Assembly: GCA_015501595.1 (NCBI GenBank)
Contig: JADNRX010000267.1
Span: 1-64,000 of the forward strand
Origin: Hymenopellis radicata
Taxonomy: Eukaryota > Basidiomycota > Agaricomycetes > Agaricales > Physalacriaceae
DNA: 64,000 nt
Reading direction: 5' to 3'
Part shown: positions 22,354-33,898 of the stretch, in pieces
How positions within the stretch are numbered: position 1 is the stretch's first letter
How the letters are laid out: each line of letters opens with the position of its first letter
Notes under the pieces: model-generated
What the model saw: the letters and a program-made list of their open reading frames with translations, nothing else
Databases searched by the model: none
Told to the model about the DNA's origin: nothing
Program-made: the position numbers and the translations under genes

Positions 22354-25300
22354 ATGGAGAAACATATGCCGTCGTCGCCCACGATGACGAGCAACCGCAA
22401 ACGCTGGCATGCCATGATCGCCCTCGCCTGTCTCTCGCTCGTCCCTCTGTACTCATGCATTTCGGGGCCGACATCGAACCACCACCCGCCAGTGCATGCT
22501 ACTGCCACTATTGCTCGCTGCCAAAGCCTTTTGCAGCCCGCTGGACCACCGCCGGATTTCCATGACCGCACCGAATCCGACCGTTTCGTTCCCGGCACCA
22601 AACCCACCCTCATCAAGAACGCCCGGATATGGACTGGGTTGCACAACGGCTCACAGGTCGTTGACGGGGATATACTGATTGACAAGGGTATCATCAAAGG
22701 TGTCGGCCATTACAGTGCCCTTGAGCTTGAGGCCTACAACAGCCTAGAAGTCGTAGATGTGCACGGCGCGTGGGTTACTAGTGGCATCATCGATATTCAT
22801 TCTCACTTGGGCGATGGACCTTCTCCCGAGCTGGAGGGCGCTGTAGACGACAATTCTCTCAAGGGCACGGCCCAACCGTGGCTGCGTAGTCTTGACGGGC
22901 TGAACACCCATGATGACTCCTACGAGCTTTCCATTGCTGGAGGCGTCACGACTGCGCTGGTGCTTCCGGGCTCTGCCAATGCTATCGGTAACGTGTCTCA
23001 TAGCTCGTCCTTCACGCTATATCTTGAACGACGACGCAGGGGACAAGCCTTCCCGATTAAACTCCGCCATACTGAAGAACGTTCTCCTTCGTCGATGCTT
23101 CTAGAGCCACCGTTTACGATTAATAGCTCGTTCCCCGATCCAAGTCTTCCTACACGCTGGCGGCACATGAAGTACTTCACCTACATGTTACACACCGTGT
23201 TACTAACCGTCCTGCAGACACGCTTGCGGTTAGTTTCGTTTTAAACAACTTTCTTTGCTCTGCTCTGAATGAAGTCTCCGATCGCAGGTGAAAACCCTAG
23301 TATGTAGAGTCTACATATGCCTACTGTACATCCAGTGCTAACCATTTTCAGGCCGTGTTTATGGGCATACAAGAATGGATACAACATGGGCCTTCCGTCA
23401 AGCGTGAGGTACTTCGATTGTCAGTTTCGTGATACTAATGATAGCAGATACAACACGGCCTTCCAACTGAAGAAGAAACAGGATGACTATTGTGCCAAGG
23501 CTCTGAGCAGCGAATGGCATGGGCTCGGAGAGTTCCCTGAGGATCTACAGTGGGAAGCTTTGGTTGATGTCGTCAGAGGACGCGTAAAGGTGAACCGCTG
23601 TTGGGAAAATATCAATACTCGAGGATTTGACGCGTCTACTAGGTCAACGTTCATTGTTACGAGGCTGTCGACTTGGACGACATGGTCCGCGTAAGTATTC
23701 TTTCTCTTCTGTCTGATTTACCCGTGCTGAACACGATATTAGCTTACGAACGAGTTCCAATTCCCTATAGCTGCCTTCCACCATGCTCATGAAACCTATC
23801 TGGTGCCCGAGTTATTGAAGAAAGCATACGGTATCTAAAGCAACTACAAGAATCGTCTCTTGCACTAAAACTCGGTATAGGTGGGGCCCCAGCTGTCGCA
23901 TTGTTTGCGACGAATGGAAGGTCCGTGGCTCATCATCCGTAAACATCGACTGCTCAACGGATGTGAATATCAGGTATAAACGGGAAGCCTGGAGACAGTC
24001 CGAATTTGCACCAAAGATCCATGCCAGTAATGGTATAACGGTCTTGATGAAGGTTTGTCGTGCAGTTGGGCCTTAATCAACGCTCGTTTCAACTTTCCTA
24101 GAGTGACCATCCTGTCCTGAATTCGCGTTATCTTCTCTACGAAGCCCAACAAGCACATTACTTTGGCTTGCCTGATAACTTGGCGCTGGCCTCAGTTACG
24201 AGTAACTCTGCGGAGATCATGGGAATGGGTCATCGAATAGGATACGTCCGGAAAGGTTAGATATCCTGTGCGAAGCTTTGAAACTGCTCTCACGGTTACT
24301 TCTTTTAGGCTGGGATGCCGGTCAGTTACCATTCCTTTGCTCTTCATCTTCATGTCTAACATCATAGGTAGACCTTGTGATTTGGGATAGTCATCCTCTT
24401 GCATTGGGTGCAACCCCAGCGCAGGTTTTCATCGACGGAATTGCCCAGCTGGAGTCGCCGTACGTTGCGAAGAAGCCGGAAGCCTTCCAGTCTGCCCCCA
24501 AAGTTCCCAATTTCGACAAAGAGGCGAAAGAAGCGGTGAAATATGATGGACTCCCCCACTCACTCCAGCGAAGAAGTCTTCAGGATTGGTGGCGTTTGTG
24601 AACGTCAAGACCATGTTCACTCGGTCTTCAGGCGCGGTGCAACGCGTAATGGATATCGCTGACAGAACGGGCGTTGTCATCGCTCGGGAAGGACGCGTTG
24701 TATGTTCTGGCTTGCACGCGGACTGCTTTAGCCCCGGCGTTTTGGGCGCCGAGGATCCGCTAGTCATTGACTTGGAAGGTGGGTCGATCTCTCCAAGTCT
24801 GGTCAGCTTTGGCGCCCCGCTGGGCCTGGAGGAAATTGCCGCGGAATCTTCAACGAGAGACGGCGTAGTGTTGGATCCATTACAAAAGGCAGTTCCGGCC
24901 ATTATCGGCGGAGACTCTGCCATCATTCGCGCCGTAGACGGCCTTCAGTACAGCACTCGAGATGCCTTGTAAGCCGCACGTCCGACTTTGAATGCTGCTG
25001 ATTGTTCACCCCTAGACTCGCATACCGCTCTGGCGTAACAGCCGCTATCACTGCACCCAGTGCTTACCTGTTCTATTCTGGAATTGGGACGTACTTTTCG
25101 ACGGGAGCGGAAAACAAGCTGCAGACTGGTGCTATCTTGAAGGAGGTCACCGGGCTGCACCTGGCTGTGCGACACTTTGGTGTTCCTAGTGTCAGCACGC
25201 AAATTGCTGCTCTCCGACGCCTGTTACTTCGCCCTGATGACGGTGCTTCTGGACAGTGGTTCAAGAAGGTTGTACAGGTCAGATGGGCGCTGTGGAGATA

Positions 25301-25988
25301 GATTCCATGTGTCTCACGAAACTTCCCTAGGGTGTCATCCCGCTCGTAGTCGAAGCGCATAGTGCGGATGTGATCGCCACATTGGTCTTACTGAAGAAAG
25401 AGGTCGAAATCGAAAAGCGCACAAGCATTAAGCTCACTATTACGGGCGCTACAGAAGCCCATATACTTGCTGAAGAACTGGGTGAGGCAGGTGTGGGCGT
25501 CGTCGTTTCTCCATCGAGACCTTTCCCAACACTTTGGGAGGACCGCAGAATGTATGAACTCCTTTTAGGATTGTGGAATTCTGATTTAACCTACTTGACA
25601 GTCTTCCTGGGCCTCCTCTTACGGAACACACTGGTATCTCGAAACTGCTTGCGCACAACGTGACGGTCGGCATCGGTATTTTGGAGAACTGGAGTGCACG
25701 TAACACCAGACTGGACGTTGCATGGGTGCGTCTTACTTCTTTTGTTCTGTTATTGTTGAATACGTACGAGTCATGCGTCTTCTCCAGGCGTCTCTTGAAG
25801 CGGATGGAAAGATATCAAAGGAAGAGGCGATAGGCCTCGCGTCTGTCAATCTGGAGAAACTCCTTGGTGCGGAGAGCAAGTCACACGAGACAGATCTGGT
25901 AGCGACAAGGGGCGGGGATATTCTAGAACTCGAGGCCAAGGTTGTTTCCGTTCTGTCGCCTGCAAGAGGACTTGTCGATATATTTTGA
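22354..25988 (+). CDS. Large amidohydrolase (imidazolonepropionase-like), membrane-anchored N-terminus
   Basis: Predicted metal-dependent hydrolase with two tandem amidohydrolase-like lobes. ATG 22354 is followed by basic residues and a hydrophobic stretch (A-L-A-C-L-S-L-V-P-L-Y), a signal anchor or signal peptide. Lobe 1 has the metal site D-I-H-S-H-L-G, then V-H-C-Y-E and F-H-H-A-H-E-T-Y, and S-D-H-P. Lobe 2 starts near 24586. About 14 exons can be chained, for example R-H-M-K joined to H-A-C-G and N-V-H-C-Y-E joined after a 54-bp intron at about 23592. Frame problems: the first intron (22988-23039) leaves a one-base mismatch, and one G is missing at 24548-24549. Stop TGA 25986-25988. Confidence 0.75.
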
Positions 25989-26564
25989 GATCCGACTAAT
26001 TTAATTTTCGTATACGTTTAGGTAGATCTTACAGCGTTTGGTGAGTGGCGGCTCCAATACTCGTGTTGTCTTCATGCAAGCTATCGTGGGATCAGTCCAT
26101 ACCCAGAGTCGTCTAAACATTCCGAAACACTATCAAAAGCGTTTGTGTCTGAATCGTGATGGTTCGTTACTGTCGGAGAGAAGCTGTCAGTGGACGCATT
26201 CTGAAGAGTCCCGATGACCAGGTTACCTGGTATCCAGATTTACGCCACTATGTAGCTCTCTTCTGATCCTCCCCTGGCTTCTGAGGCTATGGAAAGTTTG
26301 CGGATATAACTTGAGTCGTGATCGCAAGCAGAGAGTTAAATGTAGGTGGCTCGTACGTTCGAACGCCTTGAAAGGCAGTCTTGGCAGCGCTGACCTTCCC
26401 TGTCGTTCTGATTTTTCTAAAGTTGGGAGAATTATTTGGATTGCAGTATGGTCTATATCATAATTTGTAAAGCTTTGAAACCCGTAAATTACCCAGGGAA
26501 AAAGGACCAGTAGATAGAAATATATAGAGGTATATGGGTATACAGAGATGCAGGTCGGAGATTT
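25989..26564. other. Convergent intergenic region, no gene recognised
   Basis: Between the 3' ends of the amidohydrolase (+) and F-box 2 (-). AT-rich, with poly(A)-signal-like AATAAA-type stretches. No coding evidence. Confidence 0.35.
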
Positions 26565-27751
26565 CTACACTGTTCTAGCTCGGAGACGCCCATCCGGCCA
26601 CTTGCGAAGGGCTCTGAGGGAGTCGCAGCTTAATTTGAGCTCGGTGCACACGCGGATGAGACGACCCATGGCTTCCAACGACTCCTCGTCATTGGGCATG
26701 TCATCGCCTTGGAGAACGCGAACGTCAACGCGTTCAAGCTTAGCCCAGCACTGGGGCGTCTCCTTCCTGACCAGGAGAAAGTCCGAGACGGCGTTACAAA
26801 TATCGGGAAGGTCATCTGCAAAGCACTCCATGTCTACCCGAGAAATTGGGGACGAGGAGAGGACTGGGGATGAAAGAGTGGGTGCGAGGGAGTCGGGTGG
26901 AAAGTAAGGAGTCGTGTGGAGCCGTGTAAGGACAGGGCAGGGCGCCCGGGGAGGGACCGAAACACCGAGGGATACATGTTGAACGCTTGGTCCGATGCGC
27001 GCCAGGACGCGGTCAGCATCTGGGCCATCAAGCTCAACATGGGCAATGTTGCATGCAACAGGAACTGTCTCCCAACGCGCGTCGCTCAGCGGAGTGTCTC
27101 GAATAACCAGAGACTTGAGAGACGCGATGCGGAGTATCTGCGGGAGCGCGAGATCCGTCCCGAAGACGGGGTGTGGCGGGATATTATCGTCGTTTCGGAC
27201 GACGGGGAAGAACAGAGGTGGCGCGTGCAGAGCCGATCGAGTGACGCCGTTTAATGTGAGGGAAGCCAATGACGGAAGCGAGGAGCAGAACGCCACAACG
27301 AGGCGTTCACTCAGTGGATTGAGCGCTTGTGGATCAATGTGGGTTAAGCTCAAGGTATGCAGATGCGGGAGCGAAACAGCAAGAATTGATGGCGTAAGCC
27401 GGCCCGCAGAGGTAATTGTCAGGCTCTTCAGGCGGGGAGTCAGGGAAAGCAACGAGCAGAGGTCGCCGCAGGCGTTGCTGGGCAAGTCAACGGTGATAGA
27501 CGCGGTCTGTGTCAAGTAGGACGCGGGTACATTGCCCAATAAGGCGCGCAGACTTGCCGGCGACTTGAGCTTAATGCTCTGAAGATGAAGTCAGTATGCT
27601 GATGGGTAGTTTGTCGCGCAGTTCTTACCTTATAGAGCGCGCGCAGGCAAGCAGCATAGGTCAAACGGTTGACCTGAGAGAGAGCACGTGCATCGTCGAG
27701 CTCTTCGACAACTGCATATTTCATTTCGAGAGGGAGAGTATTCCAAGACAT
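26565..27751 (-). CDS. Second F-box-like/LRR protein
   Basis: Probable SCF adaptor. ATG 27749-27751 opens M-S-W-N-T-L-P-L-E-M-K-Y-A-V-V-E-E-L-D-D, a short F-box-like helix pair. One intron (about 27578-27628) separates it from a 325-residue Leu-rich region with Leu spacing typical of LRRs (for example L-P-H-L-H-T-L-S-L-T). The frame is intact from start to the TAG near 26565. It is a paralogue in type of the gene at 16.6-18.1 kb but has little visible sequence similarity. On the opposite strand an open frame starting at 27797 diverges from it. Confidence 0.72.
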
Positions 27752-27796
27752 TTGTGACGGAAAGGATGGGTCTACCTCTCGACACTGGCCTCTTTT

Positions 27797-28126
27797 ATGT
27801 CCTCCGACGTCCACGATCTCGATTCTCCGGCTTGGATGGAATTCGCGAAAGCCTCCGAAGACAACACACCACAACAAGCGAGATCGACGTCAACTAGGCC
27901 CAGTAAGCCTAATAGATTCCTAGAGGCTCTAACCGTGCTCGTCGGAGGAAACGGCATCCTTGTCGGAGTAGCTCATTGTACATTGTCGCCGTCGGGCATT
28001 ATCCTTCCTCAAATGGGTTACACCCATGTACGCCATTATACGGTAATCGACCCGACGTCTACGCAATTTGGAATGAATGCCCGGACGATGCCAAATAGCC
28101 TACTTTACCACCCGTGTATGGTATGA
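27797..28126 (+). CDS. Possible truncated gene divergent from F-box 2
   Basis: A 109-codon frame starts 46 bp from the F-box 2 start codon, in divergent orientation. The first 60 residues have natural composition and the rest does not. No family is recognised. It may be the 5' part of a gene cut by the inverted duplication that begins near 28676, or a chance frame. Confidence 0.25.
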   Translation: MSSDVHDLDSPAWMEFAKASEDNTPQQARSTSTRPSKPNRFLEALTVLVGGNGILVGVAHCTLSPSGIILPQMGYTHVRHYTVIDPTSTQFGMNARTMPNSLLYHPCMV

Positions 28127-28675
28127 TGAGATGCCGAATCGTGCTGAAGATACCCCGAAGTCCACGAACGGTACCAGAGCGGGACCTGAGTCCAGTGGAC
28201 GCCATACTCGTTTATCCAAATATCCAGAAAGGATTGATCTACGATCCTGAAAGCTGTTGGCCTCAACAGTAGTCACTCTGTTCCTTTAAACACGCAACGC
28301 CGACGAAGGCGCGCAGCAGTGGAAATCTCGGGTTTTGACATAAAGCGTCATAGTTTCGCCTATTTCCCCAAACCTCGGCGAGGCCAGAGCACGCCCATAG
28401 CATTCTGGGAGGATATCAGCAGCTGATACATGTGAAAACCCTTCGAATAGATGATCAGCTACCCAAAACGCCAGGTAAAGTCGGAGACAACGGCAGACAA
28501 CAGCGGAACAGCTACATTCCTCCGTCCCTTGACGGAGCAACTCCGTGCTAAGTATGTACGAGGGCAGAATCTCAATTTGCGAAGCTGATGTGTGCTGCTC
28601 TCTTGCACGGAGGACCTGGAACGCGCGTCTGCGATGATGCTTGGAAGGAGACCATCCAGAGACCATCTAGACCGG

Positions 28676-29520
28676 ACACTCTACATGAAGCGGGGGTCCT
28701 ACACGTTCGCTTCTAACCAAGAATAATCGGAACAAGAGCCATTTAAGTTGTCAAGAGGTATTTGAACGTGTTTCAGCAACATCCCGCAACGAAGGCGGTG
28801 ACCACTGAAAGGACCTGATAATCTAATCTCACGATTCTCAGTATTCATTTGGGGCAGCATGGTATGAGACGTACGATGAGATCGACGATGTCGACGCTAG
28901 ACGATAAGCGCAATCCCTTTGGATGGTCATGGTAAGATCTTCATCGAAGAGGCTAACGAATGTCCCCTTCTGTCGAAAAGAAAAAGCTCTAGTTCAAGCT
29001 GACACTTTTCAATACGAACAAATGATGTTTCCAAAGTGAGAGCATACAGTTGAGATCCAGGCGCACTATCTCGGTCAAGTTCCAATATCGAGTGCCTTCA
29101 AATGTATTGAGAAGAGTCTTTTTTATAACGGAGAAATGCGGCACACGGAACTTACTGGGATCTCACAGCAGTTGAACCTAATACTAAGGCCAGATTCAAA
29201 AGGAAACCTGTACACGTCAGGCGCTCTTGCGCCCACGGAGCCATTGTAGAAGGAACTACCGCGAAGAGAAGATCTTAGGTCGCCGTGGGCCAATAAGCAT
29301 ACCAAAGGAGGACAAGAGACGAACGTCACAAGAGCAAACCAAGACAGCCTGTAGGTAAATCGAGGAGTTGAACGCGCAGATGACGAAGAACTGATGACCC
29401 GTTGGATTCGGTGGCAGGAGAGGGGAAGTCCGACGCGAGAGCTAGTACACGTACTAGTAGCTGTATTGTGCTCCTTTGATCCACAGTTTGACGGCAGATA
29501 AAAGCAACAGTTCGCTGTGT
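28676..29520 (-). repeat. Duplicated block A (right, inverted copy)
   Basis: Inverted match of 7840-8560 with shared long runs (for example CCGCAACGAAGGCGGTGACC near 28785). Reading frames are broken, as in the left copy. It precedes epoxide hydrolase copy 2, in mirror image of the arrangement at 4.2-8.6 kb. Confidence 0.6.
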
Positions 29521-29898
29521 CTCTCGCCCATCTCCGGGTCGTTTCAAATGGTAGCTAAGACAGACTGCAGGAAGGATGGCGGACTGGAACGTTCTTCTAA
29601 GGGTGCAAATATTGACAAACGCAAGGCTCAATTTCCTGCCGGGCGATGCCGAACATTAGTGCTGTACCCACACCACGACAGCACACAGCCTAGCGCCTAG
29701 CGTTCGTCGTCGGTCTAGTCTACAATGACTGTACTTCGCTCTCCTACAATTCCCACTTCGTCGCATCGCCTCATGAAAAGAATGAGCTTCTTCGCGTGCT
29801 ATCCAATCGCAAGCTAACCATCAAACTGGTGACCCCAAATTCACCCAGGCTATTTAATGGCGAAAAGTGGCTAGGTACCCCAAGTAACGTCTCCCACG

Positions 29899-31548
29899 AT
29901 GTCGACTGAGCAACCGTTCAAAATCTCTGTCTCTGACGATAAGATTGACCTCCTTCGCCGCAAGCTCGACCTCTGCGTCTTTCCTGATGAGCTTGAAGAC
30001 TCTGGGACAAGCTACGGCGCGCCGCTCGCAGACATGCGCCGTCTAGTTGATTACTGGAAAACTGGCTTCGACTGGCGCGCTCAAGAAGCGGCTCTCAATG
30101 CTGAGCTTCCCCAGTTTACTCGGGACATTGAGGTCGCCGGCTTCGAGACGCTCAACATTCATTACGTGCATCAGACGAGCAAGGCGGTGGACGCTATTCC
30201 ACTCTTGTTCGTACACGGTTGTAAGTCGGCTCTTACGCATTACCTGCTCCGCTCATTGACGTCGCGCTAGGGCCCGGCAGTTTTTTGGAAGTTCGCAAAA
30301 TCCTTCCGCTGTTGACGGCTGTGTCTCCCGAGCATCCTAGTTTCCATGTCGTAGCTATGAGCCTCCCGGGGTATGGCTTTTCGCAAGCGCCGTCCAAAAA
30401 GGGTTTCAGAATCGCGCAGTATGCTGAGGTATGTTGCACGAAATGTATGTACAGTAGACGTCATCAACTTACCTGAACAGGTTGGCCACAAGTTGATGTT
30501 GGCACTCGGCTATAACGAGTATGGTGAGATTACTATGCTAGACATGCTCCAACGCTAGACTCAGTAATCATCAATCAGTTACACAAGGTGGTGACTGGGG
30601 TAGCTTGGTGAGTGTCTTCAACTCAGCCTGTAAGTACGTTTGTCCTGAAATAACGATGTAGATCACTCGCGTGATGGCCCTTCAGTATGGTGGCAAGCAC
30701 GTAAAAGCGTGGCATACTAATATGCCAATGTATGTACAGTCTCTTCTTCTCGTCGATGCCTACTAATGACTCGACAACTTTCATGTTAGTGGAATCCCAC
30801 CGCCTGTTACTCGTCCTGTTTCGTATCTTAAACATCTGGTTACGCCGTATACCGCCACTGAAAAAGCAGGAACACAAAGGTCTACCTGGTTCAGTAAGCA
30901 AGGAAGCGGTTATTTCATCGAACAATCGACCCAACCTCAGACTCTCGGTATGTCAACACACTCAGTAACGTGCCGCTCTAAGTGTATATTCAGGATACTC
31001 ATTGGCCGATTCGCCCTCGGCCTACTCGGTTGGATTTACGAGAAGCTGCTCTCCTGGACTGACAAGTACCCTTGGACCGACGATGAAGGTACCGTCATTC
31101 AACATGAACTTTCCTGCTGTGCGCCACTGAGTACGCTTTAGTTCTCACCTGGATTTCCATATACTTGTTTTCCAGGGCTGGCCCGACAGCTTCTGTCCGA
31201 ATCTATTATGAGACGTATCAAAGCGGAGACTGGCAACAGCTTATGGCACAACGACCTTCTATTCCGATGGGCATTTCTGTCTTCCCCGCGGAACTTATGA
31301 TTCATCCCCTCTCGTAAGTGCCGATGGCTTTGAAGGACCGACGTTCATCCTAACGGCCTCTTTAGCTGGTACAAGATGAACGGAAACCTCGTCTTCAGCA
31401 ATACATCTCATACCAAGGGTGGTCACTTTGCTGCGTGGGAGACACCAGATGTGTTGGTAAAAGACTTGCATACGATGTTTGGAAAAGGTGGTCCTGCTTT
31501 CTCTGTTGTCCCGGTAAAACCGGATACGAGTAGCCACAAGCCCGGTAA
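29899..31548 (+). CDS. Epoxide hydrolase, copy 2
   Basis: Near twin of the gene at 4.2-5.9 kb, in opposite orientation. ATG 29899 opens the EHN lid. H-G-W-P-G-S is assembled across the first intron (30225-30270). G-G-D-W-G-S supplies the nucleophile Asp after the intron ending near 30588. The C-terminal H-F-A-A-W-E segment lies near 31430. Introns sit at the same places as in copy 1. Relative to copy 1, one base is missing near 31507-31511 (GTTGTCCCGG against GTTGTTCCCGG). As written, the frame skips the matching stop at 31546-31548 and runs on to 31906. Promoters match for only about 25 bp upstream of the ATG, so regulation may differ between copies. Confidence 0.8.
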
Positions 31549-32025
31549 TGATTTAAGCTTGATGGTTCCATACGCTGGTATGGTAAAAATTGATTCGCGT
31601 ACAGATCCGCAGTGTCCGCGTCGAAGAATATTGAGGTATGCGTCATCGAGTGTATGTCGTCTAACCTGCGTCAGCGGCTGGGCATGGTCGCCGGAAGCGT
31701 GTTCACAACGTACAACTTTCTCTCCCAGTTCTCTCCTGCCACCTTCGCACAACATTGATGCTCCTGGGTCGTACCACCACCAATCCGGCTTGTTCCCCCG
31801 CCCTCGCCCAGCGGTTTCTCTGTCTCCTCCGCCACCCCGCCGAAACCTTTGGACTGAATGTACCATCTCCTGGGGGATATACTGTCAGATACAGCTGCGG
31901 GAGTAAAAATTCGAGGCTTCACATAATCGTCGGCGTCGCAATCGATAGTTGTGGATGTCTTGCCATTGACACCATCGTCTCTTTCCAAACGTTGAAGCTT
32001 GAAGGGCTGAATGCAGACCCTTTGG
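31549..32025. other. Downstream flank of epoxide hydrolase copy 2
   Basis: Similarity to the left copy stops near 31600. The rest has frames on both strands but no recognised product. It may be the 3' region fused to older DNA at the duplication breakpoint. Confidence 0.3.
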
Positions 32026-33080
32026 ATTACAGCCGTTTGCGAAATAGTTGGCAGAGCTGCCTTTTTTGGTCGACGTGCTTTTTTTTCGATCATTTTGCTG
32101 TATTTACTTGTATCGACCGTATCACCTCTAAATGTGCATCTTTTTGGTCCGTTCCTTTTCTATTTTGCGACTTTAGAATGCATAGAAGGCCCTCGTCCAA
32201 CCGGTAGGTGTTTATAGCACGTCTAGCGCTGGCGGTAGCGGCGTCATTGTGTTGCCCAATGAGCCGAGCTTTAAAAATTCAATTCACATAATGACCACCA
32301 ACGGGGGGTCAAATCATATACTATATAACCTAGTTTTAATGCACGAAAAGTTTGAGAGCTTACCGTTCGCGCGTTCACGAGCAGCACCAGATTGAACGGT
32401 GGCGCAGGTGATCGGACACACCTTGCCTCTTAGCATCACTTCCAAATGGCATGTTGAAGTACAAGGAACCTCCGGATTGCTATCATAGTTGCTCTTATTG
32501 ATGTTTGGCTGGTCAGAACAGTTGAACTGTCCCTTGACTGTTGCTTCTGCACCTCCTTGAGTGAACACTTACCCGCCACGCTTCAGGCTCCTCCAGAGAG
32601 TAGCTTAACTCAGGGACTTCCCAGTCATCTCTTCAACAACCTCTTCCAGCTCGTTGAGACTTACCATGTATGTCTAAGAGGCAAGGTGTGTCCGATCACC
32701 TGCGCCACCGTTCAATCTGGTGCTGCTCGTGAACGCGCGAACGGTAAGCTCTCAAACTTTTCGTGCATTAAAACTAGGTTATATAGTATATGATTTGACC
32801 CCCCGTTGGTGGTCATTATGTGAATTGAATTTTTAAAGCTCGGCTCATTGGGCAACACAATGACGCCGCTACCGCCAGCGCTAGACGTGCTATAAACACC
32901 TACCGGTTGGACGAGGGCCTTCTATGCATTCTAAAGTCGCAAAATAGAAAAGGAACGGACCAAAAAGATGCACATTTAGAGGTGATACGGTCGATACAAG
33001 TAAATACAGCAAAATGATCGAAAAAAAGCACGTCGACCAAAAAAGGCAGCTCCGCCAACTATTTCGCAAACGGCTGTAAT
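32026..33080. repeat. Near-perfect palindrome with about 407-bp arms
   Basis: The left arm 32026-32432 is repeated in reverse complement at 32675-33080, with only a few differences (an A/G change near 32054 and an 8- versus 7-base T run near 32082). The 242-bp spacer is unique. No transposase is present. The arms and spacer together encode a short Cys-containing frame on each strand (32314-32568 minus, 32557-32793 plus) that share their C-terminal halves because of the symmetry. It looks like a foldback element or a recent inverted duplication. Confidence 0.85.
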
Positions 33081-33222
33081 GTGTATCATAACGATGCCTT
33101 GATATTCGTTCCAGAACGCGAATGAGTTTCAACGCTGTTCCATTCATACCTATCTTTATCTAAGTAGGTTTATAATACTGTACCTCGCGGTGCTCCCCCT
33201 ATAAGAACACTTTTAATGGAAT

Positions 33223-33318
33223 GCAGCATAGAAATGGAGCACGTTCATGCGTTCACGTTGAACATGTGGCATGTGGTGTTCAACGTGAACGCATGAACGT
33301 GCTCCATTTCTATGCTGC
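33223..33318. repeat. Perfect 42-bp hairpin
   Basis: The arm GCAGCATAGAAATGGAGC... (33223-33264) is exactly reversed at 33277-33318, with a 12-base loop. The arms contain GTTCAACGTGAAC. It is separate from the larger palindrome, 140 bp upstream. Confidence 0.9.
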
Positions 33319-33852
33319 GTCGAGTAACTTGTTGCATGAGGATTAGGTCTTCTCTCTCGTGAAACGTTTGATGGTGTATTCTGCGCCACACTCGACACGA
33401 TCAACTCCCTTCTCATGTTGCTATGACCCATAACACGGCAAACTATTCAAAAGCCATGCCGGCTTTCGGATCAGAATCTGTATCTTGGCTGGAACTTTGT
33501 GGCTTTACGCCCTTATATCACGGAAGACTCGGAATTCTTCGTCACATATGTTACCTACTTATAGGAAGCTTCCGAAGGCTTTCACTACCATGTCGTCTCC
33601 ACACCGGATCGAACATGTCACTTCGGTAGGAGTCCAAAGGCTAAACTTCGGTCTGGCATGTCGTCGTCATCAGCTCTTCCCTCCGCTTTCCCTGCGCGGA
33701 ATAGGCTCATATTGCGGTCTATAACCTTGTAGCGATGTCTATTTGGATTTATCACGGGCTATCCCAAGGAACTTTACCCCGCTACGCGACCACGGAATAA
33801 ACTCGCGCTTTGAGTCGGGCATTCAGTGTTGCTACGCTCCACTGTCTTGCAG

Positions 33853-33860
33853 TATAAAAA
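33853..33860 (+). promoter_or_regulatory. TATA box of the AA9 gene
   Basis: TATAAAAA lies 46 bp upstream of the AA9 start codon, a usual distance for a fungal core promoter with a short leader. Confidence 0.55.
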
Positions 33861-33898
33861 GGCTTCCTTCACCATGTCTACCTCACCAAGTCGTCGCC

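Noticed and set aside
26916..27519. Plus-strand frames of 112 and 174 codons
   Set aside because: Antisense to the intact F-box 2 coding exon.
28286..28666. 126-codon minus-strand frame
   Set aside because: No recognised family, no splice support, and it borders the duplication breakpoint; left out of the gene list.
32314..32793. Two facing Cys-rich secreted protein genes
   Set aside because: The frames share their C-terminal halves only because of the palindrome, and neither has a signal peptide or supported start.
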